From UTCFX2 sp963788145 (lineage in GTDB: Bacteria; Chloroflexota; Anaerolineae; Anaerolineales; UBA4823): DNA of 64,000 bases. A program made the translations under genes and the position numbers. This document shows, one piece after another, positions 40,928-49,982 of this stretch. Under the pieces are notes generated by a model. That model saw nothing but the letters and a program-made list of their open reading frames with translations. It had not been told where the DNA came from and ran no database searches. Location: contig CAWBFQ010000014.1 in the NCBI GenBank assembly GCA_963788145.1, positions 62,001 to 126,000 on the forward strand, written 5' to 3'. Position 1 is the first letter of the stretch, and every line of letters begins with the position of its first letter.

Positions 40928-42028
40928 CTAATATCGCAATAGCGCTCCAATACGATCAAAACCATCTTCGATATGCTCAGGGTGCAATACCTCGACTTCA
41001 CCGCCTGAGCGCATCACTTCACCCACCGCCAGTTCGACAACATCGGTAACTTTTTCCATCGTACCGTTGCAAAACGGACAAATATCCACCGGCATTGAGG
41101 CGATGTAACCGCAACTGCTGCATCGTGCACCCACCTCGCGAAACCCCGCCTGAATGACGAGCGTATTGACGCGGCCTGCCCGAATCGCATCCAGAGTGTT
41201 CTGTAGGCCAACCACTCCGCCTTTACCTTTGGCAGCATTCGTAACCACTTGTTTGACCAATTGGACCTCACGCCGCTTCTCAGCTTCTTCCCCGATGCTC
41301 ATAGCCTTTTGGAGTACCTCGTGCTGGCTGGCAACCATACTGATGGGGAAAGAGCCAACAATCAGGCTCTGCCAGGATTTTGGTAATATAGATCGGAATA
41401 ATGCCACATTTTCATCCGTGCCCCCGATCACGATCCGCCGCACATGCTTCTCAGCAAAAAAATGAGTTGCAAACTCGATGGCTTCGCGCATATTTCGCTC
41501 TGTTACCTCTTCCACATAGCCGGTTTGGCCGGCAACGCCGCCTCTCCTGCCAGCTGCCTGCGACCCACCGCCGCGCTTGGTATGGCGGACACTCTCACCC
41601 AGCATACCTTCCTGCTCTTGAAGTTCTCCCAGGTGAAAGTGAAAAAAACGCGCCCCTTGCTTATCCACCAAAACTACCCCATAACCGCCGTAGGAGTCCA
41701 GCAGATCCGCTAACGGTTTCAAATGAGGTCTATCGCTCACTCGCACCCGGCTTTGGATAGGGAGCGCCAGGGAGAAAGAGCGAAGAAAATTATCAGGTGT
41801 GCACGAAAAAATCGCTACACTCTTTCCTGACCAATCGTGATGACGTTCAACGAATTCAACAACGGCATCAGCATCTGTGGTGAGAGGAACATCCTTAATC
41901 ATACTTCGCAGCCTCAAGCGATGGAATTCGGTATTACCTTCGGCTGGATCTGTATTTAAATAAACACTCAATACAGGATGTTCAGGCTGATAATGCAACA
42001 GCTCTTGCATATTTTGTTCTGTTATCAT
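40928..42028 (-). CDS. Vms1-like (VLRF1/baeRF-type) release-factor-related protein
   Basis: 366 residues. eRF1-like fold: N-terminal HPVLSVYLNTDPAEGN, middle YGVVLVDKQGARFFHFHLGE followed by a Gly-rich basic loop (HTKRGGGSQAAGRRGG, ~residues 150-165). The loop contains GSQ in place of the GGQ of release factors, as in Vms1-like peptidyl-tRNA hydrolases. C-terminal ACTR-like HFFAEKHVRRIVIGGTDEN and a zinc ribbon CSSCGY/CPFC. Bacterial members are proposed to release nascent chains from stalled ribosomes. Activity is inferred from the motif. Confidence 0.78.
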   Translation of the reverse strand: MITEQNMQELLHYQPEHPVLSVYLNTDPAEGNTEFHRLRLRSMIKDVPLTTDADAVVEFVERHHDWSGKSVAIFSCTPDNFLRSFSLALPIQSRVRVSDRPHLKPLADLLDSYGGYGVVLVDKQGARFFHFHLGELQEQEGMLGESVRHTKRGGGSQAAGRRGGVAGQTGYVEEVTERNMREAIEFATHFFAEKHVRRIVIGGTDENVALFRSILPKSWQSLIVGSFPISMVASQHEVLQKAMSIGEEAEKRREVQLVKQVVTNAAKGKGGVVGLQNTLDAIRAGRVNTLVIQAGFREVGARCSSCGYIASMPVDICPFCNGTMEKVTDVVELAVGEVMRSGGEVEVLHPEHIEDGFDRIGALLRY

Positions 42029-42203
42029 CGTAGCCTCCTTTATTTAGTTGCGGGTTCATCTGTCCCCAGTTGTCATATGCTGATATTATTGTATCTAGTT
42101 AAAGCGGTCAAAGTCAAGCCTTCGACTAAACATTTATGATAGATTAAGTATACGAATTTCTCCTGTGAAGATCATGAAGCGTCCTCCACTTTTTCAGCAA
42201 CCA

Positions 42204-42212
42204 TGCTATTAT
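42204..42212 (+). promoter_or_regulatory. Extended -10 (TGCTATTAT) seven bases before ATG 42220
   Basis: TGCTATTAT, then seven bases and ATG, with no ribosome site; leaderless geometry. Confidence 0.5.
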
Positions 42213-42219
42213 TAATTAC

Positions 42220-43392
42220 ATGAAAACATCTCGCGAGCGCATCCTTGTGGTCGAAAGCGACCCCGAAATAAGTGACTTGGTCACCAGACAAACCCTCCAG
42301 GCGATGGGCTACCAGGTTCAAGTCGTCCGTACTGCGGCTTCTGCCCTCCAAGAGGTACGCCGTTATCTCCCAGATGTGATCCTGACAGACATGAGTTTTC
42401 CAGACCTGAGCGCCAAAGACATTCTTGTAGCTCTTTCGTCTCAAGGTATTGAAGCGCCAGTGATCGTCATTGCGCATCAGGGTATGGAAAATGATCTGAT
42501 TCAGGCGTTTCGGTTGGGCGCCAACGATTACCTGATCTGGCCGATGCGTGAGGCGGAAGTCATCTCGGCGGTTGAACGAGTGTTGAAACAGGTGCGCTCT
42601 CGCCGAGAAAGAGAGACCCTGGCGCGCCAGTTAAAACAAACCAACAACGAACTCCAGCAGAGAGTGCGTGAGTTAACGACCATCTTTGCCATCGGAAAAG
42701 CGGTCATTTCAATTACCAATCAACGTGAACTCTTTGAAAAGATCGTTGAAGGCGCGGTCTATGTCACGGAGGCGGACTGCGGCTGGCTTTTACTGCGAGA
42801 GGAAAGGAATAAAACTTTCAACCTGGTTGCCCAACGCAACTTACCCAAGACGATCGCAGTAAAAATGAACCAGCCCTGGGATGATGGAATTAGCTCACTG
42901 GTCGCCTTGTCAGGAGAAACTCTCTCGATTTCAGGTGAGCCTTTGACCCGATTTAAAGTGTCTCAGCTTGGGCAATCCACGCTGGTCGTACCTGTAAAGC
43001 TAAAGAAAGAAGTGGTCGGTCTGTTGGTTGTTGTCCGAAAAGCGCCAAACCCCTTCAGCCCCAGCAATAAAACTTTGCTCGAGGCGGTTGCAGATTATGC
43101 TTCGATCTCGCTGGTCAATGCGGGTTTGTTTCGGGCGCTTGAGGAACGTGCGCACAAGATGCAGCAGGCGGCTGAAAAAGCCCTTGCCAACGAGCGCAGA
43201 AAAGACGAATCTCTGGAGAAGTTTAAGAAGGATATCTCTCCAAAACTAGAAAAAGCGATCCAGTCGATCAACTCGCTGCTTGTTGGAGAAGATGCCAGAT
43301 TAAACGCTGCCCAGAAATCTGTTCTACGTACAACCCTGGAGCATATACGCAATACGGTAGGTGTTGTCAATAAATTTAAACCATCCGACTAG
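42220..43392 (+). CDS. Response-regulator-like protein: receiver, GAF, coiled coil
   Basis: 390 residues. Receiver domain 1-120 with acidic cluster VESD, phosphoacceptor Asp57 (ILTDMSFPD) and a missing conserved lysine: the usual K-P is W-P (DYLIWPM, position 107). A coiled coil follows (~125-150), then a GAF domain (~150-300: ITNQRELFEKIVEGAV, CGWLLLREE, TLVVPVKLKKEVVGLLVVVR) and a C-terminal helical region with a kinase-like four-helix feel but no H-box. No DNA-binding output. 69 bases before the histidine kinase, so probably its partner. Confidence 0.85.
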   Translation: MKTSRERILVVESDPEISDLVTRQTLQAMGYQVQVVRTAASALQEVRRYLPDVILTDMSFPDLSAKDILVALSSQGIEAPVIVIAHQGMENDLIQAFRLGANDYLIWPMREAEVISAVERVLKQVRSRRERETLARQLKQTNNELQQRVRELTTIFAIGKAVISITNQRELFEKIVEGAVYVTEADCGWLLLREERNKTFNLVAQRNLPKTIAVKMNQPWDDGISSLVALSGETLSISGEPLTRFKVSQLGQSTLVVPVKLKKEVVGLLVVVRKAPNPFSPSNKTLLEAVADYASISLVNAGLFRALEERAHKMQQAAEKALANERRKDESLEKFKKDISPKLEKAIQSINSLLVGEDARLNAAQKSVLRTTLEHIRNTVGVVNKFKPSD

Positions 43393-43461
43393 AGATCTTT
43401 CATCACAGGTAATCTTAACTCATAATCATGTCAGTGACGCTCTCCACATAATTGAAACCGT

Positions 43462-45387
43462 ATGGCTAACGAACATATTCTCATATTTTCATCTCTTCCG
43501 GAAGATAAAAAGTGGATTGAGCAAGAAGTTCTCTCGCTATCTGGTTTTCGGGTCACTCCTGTAACAGATTTGGGCCAGGCGGAGCAAATCCTGTTAACCG
43601 ATCCTCCTGATATCATCATCCTTTGCGAGCAGTCGCAAGAACAAGCCTACCAGTCTTCTGCAAAATTCTTCCTCCAACGCGATCCTTTCTTGCCCCTGGT
43701 TCTTGCACCAGCTACTCATTCAGAAGAGTTGTTGATCGCAGCTTTCCAGTCCGGGTTTTGCGGTTATCTCAAACCACGCACTCCACCAGATCAGATGTTC
43801 CAGGTCATTCATGCGGGGCTGGAACGATGTAAAACATTAAAACTTCAGACGGATCGATTAACATCACGGAATACCAAGTCGCTTCAGAAACGAATTAATG
43901 GTCTGGAAACCATCGCGCAGGTAAGCCGCAAAGTAACTGCCATTCTGGATCTTGACAGCGTGCTGACCGCCATTGTAGACGCAGCAGTAGATTTAAGCGG
44001 GGCAGAAGAAGGAAGCTTACTCCTCGTCGAAGAGAACAGCGGAGAATTGTTCATTCGAGCGAGCCGCAATTTTCAGTCTGAGTTTGTTGATGCTTTTCGT
44101 TTACCCATCCACGATTCGCTCGCTGGTCAAGTTCTTAGCACCGGCAAGCCCATCTTGCTCGATGAGAAAACGCCTCAAAAAATCAAGACCTCTTATCTGG
44201 TACATACATTAATTTATATGCCCATTGCCATTCAAGATCGCGTCATCGGTGTACTCGAAGTGGATAACCGTGAGAGTGGAAAAACTTTTACGGATTATCA
44301 TATGATGCTGCTATCCGCTCTTTCAGATTATGCCGCGATCGCCTTGGAGAATGCCCAGCTATATCATCGCTCTCAAAAAGAACGGAGCAAGATGGAGACG
44401 ATCTTGACCGGGATCGAGGATGGCGTGATTGTCATTGGTTTTGATGGGCGCCTCATCCTCATCAACCGGAAAGCCCAACAGGCTTTCAACATTCAAGAAA
44501 AGGAACCAGCCGGGATGAGACTGCGGGATGTCATCAGCCACCAGGACCTGTTGGAGGTAGTACGGGATGAAAAGCTCACATCTCCCACCCGGGTAGAGCT
44601 CACTGTCGAAGATGGGCGTGTGCTCAATACCCAAATCACACCAATAGAAGGTGTGGGATTAGTTGTCATCATGCAAGACATCACTCAACTGAAAAACCTT
44701 GATCGGATCAAGTCCGATTTTGTTAATACCGTATCTCACGACCTGCGATCTCCGCTCACAGCAATTCTCGGTTATGTTGAACTCATCGACCGGGTTGGTC
44801 CCGTAAATAAACAGCAATTAGAATTCATTAACCGAATTCAGATCAGCGTACACAGTATCACAGTCTTGATCAACGATTTATTGGATCTGGGCCGGATCGA
44901 AGCCGGTTTTGACACTCGTAAAGAAATTGTCCCTTTCTCGACGATTTTATACTACACCATCGATGGCCTAAAAAACCGGTCCTCGGATAAAAACCAAAGC
45001 CTGATTATCGAAATGCAAGAGAGTCTTCCCAATGTGCTTGGAAACCCTGTTCGTTTGCGCCAGATGACTACCAATTTGCTTGCGAACGCCATTAAATATA
45101 CCCAGGAAGGCGGCGAGGTGCGCGTCTCCGCTCACTCCGAAGCTGAACAAATCATCCTGCAGGTTTCAGACAACGGCCCTGGCATTCCACCCAACGATCA
45201 ACCTTACATATTCGACAAATTCTATCGAGGCAGTAATGTTCCCGCTGAATCATCCGGATCCGGGCTGGGCTTGGCTATTGTCAAATCCATCGTGGAAAAT
45301 CATCTAGGGCGAATCTGGGTCGATTCCACACCGGAGCATGGGACAACGTTTACAGTAGTACTTCCAATTGTTGATAGCGAACTCTAA
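43462..45387 (+). CDS. Soluble hybrid-type histidine kinase: pseudoreceiver, GAF, PAS, HisKA, HATPase
   Basis: 641 residues. The N-terminal receiver-like domain (~1-115) lacks the phosphoacceptor Asp (DIIILCEQ) but keeps the lysine (YLKP). GAF ~150-300 (TAIVDAAVDLSGAEEGSLLL), PAS ~310-415 (ILTGIEDGVIVIGFDGRLIL), H-box FVNTVSHDLRSPLTAILGY (~435), N-box TTNLLANAIKYT, and G-boxes VSDNGPGIPP and GSGLGLAIVKSIV. No TM helices, so it senses a cytoplasmic signal, perhaps through GAF or PAS. Presumed partner is the upstream receiver protein. Confidence 0.92.
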   Translation: MANEHILIFSSLPEDKKWIEQEVLSLSGFRVTPVTDLGQAEQILLTDPPDIIILCEQSQEQAYQSSAKFFLQRDPFLPLVLAPATHSEELLIAAFQSGFCGYLKPRTPPDQMFQVIHAGLERCKTLKLQTDRLTSRNTKSLQKRINGLETIAQVSRKVTAILDLDSVLTAIVDAAVDLSGAEEGSLLLVEENSGELFIRASRNFQSEFVDAFRLPIHDSLAGQVLSTGKPILLDEKTPQKIKTSYLVHTLIYMPIAIQDRVIGVLEVDNRESGKTFTDYHMMLLSALSDYAAIALENAQLYHRSQKERSKMETILTGIEDGVIVIGFDGRLILINRKAQQAFNIQEKEPAGMRLRDVISHQDLLEVVRDEKLTSPTRVELTVEDGRVLNTQITPIEGVGLVVIMQDITQLKNLDRIKSDFVNTVSHDLRSPLTAILGYVELIDRVGPVNKQQLEFINRIQISVHSITVLINDLLDLGRIEAGFDTRKEIVPFSTILYYTIDGLKNRSSDKNQSLIIEMQESLPNVLGNPVRLRQMTTNLLANAIKYTQEGGEVRVSAHSEAEQIILQVSDNGPGIPPNDQPYIFDKFYRGSNVPAESSGSGLGLAIVKSIVENHLGRIWVDSTPEHGTTFTVVLPIVDSEL

Positions 45388-45409
45388 GATCGTTTTTTCC
45401 TCAAAGACA

Positions 45410-45447
45410 AGTCCCCGCCAGGGTATTAAAGACGCCTAACGGGGACT
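45410..45447 (+). promoter_or_regulatory. Hairpin between kinase gene and mini-ORF
   Basis: AGTCCCCG (45410-45417) and CGGGGACT (45440-45447) pair around 22 bases that can form a smaller GGC/GCC contact. It ends just before the AAAGGAGG ribosome site of the mini-ORF, so it could be a kinase-gene 3' element or a translation-control hairpin. Confidence 0.45.
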
Positions 45448-45469
45448 ATCGCCAAAGGAGGAAACAGCG

Positions 45470-45550
45470 ATGAGCAACTTGTTGTTGAAACCCCCAGATC
45501 ACATCTATATTGATCATACAGGATATTGCATTCTCTCGGCATTGTCATAA
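45470..45550 (+). CDS. Possible 26-residue peptide with strong ribosome site
   Basis: AAAGGAGG at 45454-45461, eight bases before ATG 45470, is one of the strongest Shine-Dalgarno sequences in the window. The frame MSNLLLKPPDHIYIDHTGYC plus six residues stops at 45550. No family recognised. It may be a true small protein, a leader peptide, or the 5' remnant of a lost gene. Confidence 0.35.
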   Translation: MSNLLLKPPDHIYIDHTGYCILSALS

Positions 45551-45582
45551 ATCACAGGATTGATATGATTTTATTCGCCTCT

Positions 45583-45602
45583 TTTGTGACAATTGTCACA
45601 AA
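45583..45602. promoter_or_regulatory. Perfect 20-bp CRP/FNR-like palindrome
   Basis: TTTGTGACAATTGTCACAAA reads the same on both strands and contains TGTGA-N6-TCACA exactly. It lies in the gap between the mini-ORF (plus) and the 3' end of the PH-like gene (minus), so no promoter is obvious beside it. It may serve the mini-ORF region or be a structural palindrome. Confidence 0.5.
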
Positions 45603-45622
45603 TCGACTGGTTCTCTAAAATG

Positions 45623-46231
45623 TCACTGGCGATTCCGGCTCGCCCGTTGGCGCGCCCCTTGGGTTTGCAACCAGGCGCCGTGTAGCGAATCGATTTCTGT
45701 GCTAAGCTTCATCCAATCCGAAATTAACAGCACCAAGCCGGTTGATCGGGGGGAAAACATCTGGTGTGGAAGAAATAGCCGCAGGATCGTTGGATCCAAT
45801 GGATACCCACGCATCTCAACAACAAGAACTGTTTGCCCATAATAAGGCTCCAGGAAATTTCGTTGAGACCAACTCGATTCTTGCGGTGCAAAAAGTTGTT
45901 GTACCAGCATGGGATGCACACTGAGCATGCGCCGGTAAGAAATTTTGAACCGCAGGAATGGTGTGACGAGGTGGATATAGCTATTTCCGGCCTGAACATA
46001 TGCAAAATAACGACCGAAGAAGGCAGACAGGCTGATCAGCAATGCCAGCAAAGCAGTAGCAAAAAGCCAGATATCGCTGCTTAGACCGAGTATATCTCTC
46101 TCTTGGATTAATGACCACCACCCAACCATAATCAAAATCACCCCTAAAGCCAGGGTGTATTTCCATACCCGATCCATTGTGCGCCGGTACATTAATAAGG
46201 GATGACGCGATCCTTTTTTGGAGGTTTTCAT
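45623..46231 (-). CDS. Membrane protein with bacterial PH-like domain
   Basis: 202 residues. Two TM helices near the N-terminus (WKYTLALGVILIMVGWWSLI, DIWLFATALLALLISLSAFF) followed by a beta-rich domain (YVQAGNSYIHLVTPFLRFKISYRR, VLVVEMRGYPLDPTILRLFL) similar to bacterial PH-like (bPH2) domains. AGGAGT lies seven bases before ATG 46231. It follows the histidine kinase gene by 10 bases, so the two are probably co-transcribed. Confidence 0.6.
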   Translation of the reverse strand: MKTSKKGSRHPLLMYRRTMDRVWKYTLALGVILIMVGWWSLIQERDILGLSSDIWLFATALLALLISLSAFFGRYFAYVQAGNSYIHLVTPFLRFKISYRRMLSVHPMLVQQLFAPQESSWSQRNFLEPYYGQTVLVVEMRGYPLDPTILRLFLPHQMFSPRSTGLVLLISDWMKLSTEIDSLHGAWLQTQGARQRASRNRQ

Positions 46232-46241
46232 ATTTATACTC

Positions 46242-48053
46242 CTACGCAAAATTCTCCTGAGCATCAGAAGGAAGCGCAAACCAAAATGTACTTCCTTGTC
46301 CCTCCAGGCTGGAAAAGCCTATCTCCCCCCTCATCAATTCAACCAGCGATTTTGTCAAACTCAACCCCAATCCCCATCCCTGTTCATCTCGAACAGCCGA
46401 ATCTTCCGATCGAAAGAATTGGGTAAACAAACGGGTTTGATCTTGCGGGCTGATTCCAATCCCGTTATCGCATATTTCCACCCGCACGTTGTCGTCCTGT
46501 GCGTAAGCCCGAACTCTGACTTCGGCGCCTGGAGGCGAATATTTGCACGCATTATTGATCAGATTCATTAATATCTGAACCAATCGATTGGGATCTGCGA
46601 CTATAGCGGGCAAATTGGATGGTATTTCCGTCAGGATAGTTTGGTTTTTTTCCAACAACTTTGGTTGTAGGCTCTCTATAATCTCTTCCACATATCCCAC
46701 AAGAGAAACCTGCGCATACTGCAGACTAAGGCGTCCAGTCTCGATACGGGAAATATCCGCCAAATCCGAAACCAGAGTTGCCATCCTTCCCACATTATTT
46801 CGAATCACCTGGATAAAACTGTGCTGTTGTTCGTTGAGAGTACCTGCAACCCCCTGACGGAGCAAGTCTGCATAGCCTTTGATCGAAGTCATTGGAACCC
46901 GTAACTCATGGGTTACTACAGAGACAAAACGCGATTTTGCCTGATTGGCTTGCTGGACGGCTTGATACAGCCGTGCATTCTCAATCGATGCAGCCGCCCG
47001 GCTGCAAAGATAACTAAGGAAGGTGGATTCGGCTGGACTGAAAGAATCCTTCCGTTCGAGAACCATCACGCCCAATGGTTTGCCGCTATGCAAAATTGGG
47101 ATAGCCAACAGCGAACAACCGTCCTCGATCGATTCAGAGCACTGGAAGTTAAGTTCGTCTAATGCTCGGGTGACAAATGAATCAGCGGCGCGATGACAAC
47201 CCGCCGGGTAACTATCTACTGACTGACCATCAGAACCATCATGATACAGAAGAACCCAACCTTGATCTGCACGACTCACCTGCAGCGCCCATTGATGGGT
47301 AATCTCAATGACATGTTCATAATCCAGGCGCCTGTTTAATTCACGATCAAATCGCGCCAGGGTTTCCAGTTCCTCCACCCGGCGAGAAAGGTCTTGATCC
47401 GTGCGCGTATACAACCAGGCATTTTCAATAGCTACCGCAGCCTGAGAGGCGAAGGCATTTAATAATTCCAGATCGGCCTGGGTGAACAGCCCGGTCAAAA
47501 CCCGGTTATCCACAAAAATCGCACCGATGGGTTTCCCGCGCGATAGCAGCGGAGAGCACATGATTGAACGGAGTGCATATAAGATCACCGATTCCCGATC
47601 GGAGAAGCGCGGGTCGGTGCGGGCATCGGTCGTCAATATACTATTGCCGCTTTGGAGAACCGTGTTGATTACCGTATGGCTGATTTCCATATCTTTTGAC
47701 TGCAAGGTCTCCTGATCGTAATTTCGGGCAGCGCGCAGATTCCAAGTCTCGCCATCCGCTTCCAGCAGAACGAGGAAACCCCGTTCAGCGTGTGTTAATC
47801 CAATCACCGCATCCATCACTTGAGTCAAAACCACATCCAGGTCAAGCGTGCTGCCCAATGTCGAAGAAACCCGGTACAATGCCGCCAAGCGGTTCTGTTC
47901 CTGATCGACATGCAGGTCCTGAGAAAAAATATCCAACTCTTGCAGCGAAGCATGTAAAACCCTCTGAGCCTCGATGCTCATCGGCTGGCGGGTTAACGCT
48001 TGCAGAGAAACCTGCACGCGATTGATCTTGTCTTCTAGTGGATTGATGGGCAT
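46242..48053 (-). CDS. Soluble histidine kinase with two GAF domains
   Basis: 603 residues. A short N-terminal helix, GAF1 (~55-200: DVVLTQVMDAVIGLTHAERGFLVLLE), GAF2 (~230-370: HEIVTHQW-like region and LLAIPILHSGKPLGVMVLER), HisKA with FVSVVTHELRVPMTSIKGYAD (~390), N-box LINNACKYSPPGAEV, and G-boxes CDNGIGISPQDQ and GWGLGLSLTKSLVEL. No TM helix. No adjacent response regulator on this strand; the receiver at 42.2 kb is the closest candidate. Signal unknown. Confidence 0.92.
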   Translation of the reverse strand: MPINPLEDKINRVQVSLQALTRQPMSIEAQRVLHASLQELDIFSQDLHVDQEQNRLAALYRVSSTLGSTLDLDVVLTQVMDAVIGLTHAERGFLVLLEADGETWNLRAARNYDQETLQSKDMEISHTVINTVLQSGNSILTTDARTDPRFSDRESVILYALRSIMCSPLLSRGKPIGAIFVDNRVLTGLFTQADLELLNAFASQAAVAIENAWLYTRTDQDLSRRVEELETLARFDRELNRRLDYEHVIEITHQWALQVSRADQGWVLLYHDGSDGQSVDSYPAGCHRAADSFVTRALDELNFQCSESIEDGCSLLAIPILHSGKPLGVMVLERKDSFSPAESTFLSYLCSRAAASIENARLYQAVQQANQAKSRFVSVVTHELRVPMTSIKGYADLLRQGVAGTLNEQQHSFIQVIRNNVGRMATLVSDLADISRIETGRLSLQYAQVSLVGYVEEIIESLQPKLLEKNQTILTEIPSNLPAIVADPNRLVQILMNLINNACKYSPPGAEVRVRAYAQDDNVRVEICDNGIGISPQDQTRLFTQFFRSEDSAVRDEQGWGLGLSLTKSLVELMRGEIGFSSLEGQGSTFWFALPSDAQENFA

Positions 48054-48089
48054 AGAGCAGATCCTCGTTGGATGCTTACAGCAGCCTGG

Positions 48090-48816
48090 TTAACCTTGCG
48101 GGTATTCCAAACGCGTTTCGGCAGAAACATCGCCCGGATAAGCGCTCCCCAGCTCGAGGCGAGATTGAACAGCATCGCACAATGTCTGCAATGGGCATTG
48201 AGCGCATTTTGGTTGGCGCGCCTGGCAGGTTTCTCGCCCAAGACGGATCAAGTTCAGGTGGAGTGGATAATAGGTCTCCGGCGGAAAAAGCCTGGCAAGG
48301 GTGTCATGGGCTTGATCGGCGTTGATTTTTTGCGGGCGTAAACCCAGCCGGCCGGTCACCCGGTAAATATGGGTATCGACGGGAAAGGCGGGTTTCGAGA
48401 GAGAAAAAAGCAAGACGATCGCAGCCGTCTTTGGGCCAACACCCTTGAAACTTAAAAGCCATTCTTTGGCCTGATCAACCGGCCAATCCTGCAAGAAATC
48501 CAGGTCGAGGGCGCCGCGTTGATCCGTAATTTCTCGCAACACCTGTTGGATGCGCGGGCCTTTTTGATTGGCAAGGCCAGCCGGTCGAATCGTCTCGATC
48601 ACTACAGCAGGATCTGCATCCCGCAAATCCTCCCAGGTCGAAAACCGTTCGCGCGAGATTCTCGAAAGCCCGGTCCCGATTGGCATCATTGGTGTTCTGC
48701 GATAAGATGGTTGAAATAAGCTCATCCAAAGGCAGCAAGGGATTACGCCATTCCGGGTAGCCAAAATGTTCCAATAGTATTTTATGGACAAGCAAAGCTT
48801 TTTCGTCTAAATTCAT
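48090..48816 (-). CDS. nth: Endonuclease III (frameshifted)
   Basis: Base-excision repair glycosylase/AP lyase acting on oxidised pyrimidines. With one base skipped in 48651-48655 the protein is 241 residues: LISTILSQNTNDANRDRAFENL, then RERFSTWEDLRDADP, helix-hairpin-helix FKGVGPKTAAIVLLF, catalytic Asp in FPVDTHIYRVTGRLGL, and the [4Fe-4S] loop CQARQPKCAQCPLQTLC. The catalytic lysine position of Nth (LPGVGRKTA) reads KGVGPKTA, so the Lys is retained in the motif. Confidence 0.88.
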
Positions 48817-48825
48817 GCCGCTATT

Positions 48826-49923
48826 TTATGAATTTGATTGGGCAACAGTCGATCTTTCCAATTTGAATACTGGATAGGCCCGGCCAACTGGGATCATACG
48901 CCAGTTTTCCAACCTATATTCTGGGCCAAATGATTTGAGGGCCTCTTTTTCCGCCTCGGCGAGAACACCAAGCTGACATAACACTTCCATTGCCACAGCC
49001 GTGCGTACTTTTTTTCGGTCATCACCGTCGGCGATCTTTAAGGCAATCCCAACCGCAGGGGATCCAGGACCAAGCGCTCCAGGCATCAGCCCAATTCCCT
49101 GGAACGCCTCCGCACCCGCTTTTGAGACAATCTTATCAGAAGCCAGGCGCATCAGGTTCGTATCAAATCGACCGGGGCCGCCTACCATCTCCGGGCTGGA
49201 GCGCATCGCCCGGGTAATCGCGCGGCAAGCATTTGCACGCTCTACAGGCCGAACCAGCCCGGCATCCGGGTCGCACAAGCGAGCATAAGCCAGAGCCGCG
49301 TTGCGCAGCGGAATAGCAAAATTCGGCGCTGAACACCCATCAATTCCCAACTCGATCTTTTCAATCGGCAAATCACACATGTAGGCAAAAAGATTCAAGA
49401 TCTCTGTTTGAATCGGATGAGACGGATCAATATATTCCAGATCCACAGGCATTTTTTCCCCAAAACTCTGCTTCAAGCGCACATAAGCCAGCATACCACT
49501 GTGTTTTCCAGAACAATTATGACGATTGGAGGTCGATTTTTCTTTATTCTCACGCATTCGGTCGGCTGTGATTTTATCGAAAGGCTCATGCACTCCACAT
49601 AGAAGCTCCGATTCGTTTATTCCAGCCTTCATCTGGATCGAGCGAATGGTATGCACATGCTCGTCTGTTCCAGAGTGCGAAGCGCAGAGAATCGCTTGTT
49701 CTGGTCCATTCAGATCAAAAGCCCTAGGACCATCATGTTCGTAAAAAGGAAGCGCCTGGAAAGGCTTAGCCGATGAGCGCAGAAAAGTCACAGCATCGGG
49801 GTCTCCATAGGATGCCAGTAAATTTCCGGCAATATCGACAACAGCAACAGCGCCGTTGTGGATAAATTCTACAGTCACACCACGGGTCAATTCAAAAATG
49901 GGTAAATAGGGTGATTGGGGCAT
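48826..49923 (-). CDS. L-asparaginase II-family protein
   Basis: 365 residues. The family (thermolabile asparaginase/AsnA of Rhizobium, PF06089-like) is recognised by VTVEFIHNGAVAVVD, FLRSSAKPFQALPF, ILCASHSGTDEHV, NCSGKHSGMLAYV, GIDGCSAPNFAIPL and MVGGPGRFDTNLMR. SxxK in SSAKPF is the expected catalytic pair of this beta-lactamase-like fold. Start at ATG 49923 (MPQSPYLP); a TTG at 49977 is less likely. Expected to hydrolyse asparagine or a related amide. Confidence 0.86.
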   Translation of the reverse strand: MPQSPYLPIFELTRGVTVEFIHNGAVAVVDIAGNLLASYGDPDAVTFLRSSAKPFQALPFYEHDGPRAFDLNGPEQAILCASHSGTDEHVHTIRSIQMKAGINESELLCGVHEPFDKITADRMRENKEKSTSNRHNCSGKHSGMLAYVRLKQSFGEKMPVDLEYIDPSHPIQTEILNLFAYMCDLPIEKIELGIDGCSAPNFAIPLRNAALAYARLCDPDAGLVRPVERANACRAITRAMRSSPEMVGGPGRFDTNLMRLASDKIVSKAGAEAFQGIGLMPGALGPGSPAVGIALKIADGDDRKKVRTAVAMEVLCQLGVLAEAEKEALKSFGPEYRLENWRMIPVGRAYPVFKLERSTVAQSNS

Positions 49924-49982
49924 ATCGTCGCATGGATCTTTCTTTTGAATGAAAAAAAGGAAAAGCAAATCGGGCAATACGT

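Noticed and set aside
48826..49977. Longer start of the asparaginase-like protein at 49977
   Set aside because: The start would be TTG without a ribosome site; homology begins after ATG 49923.
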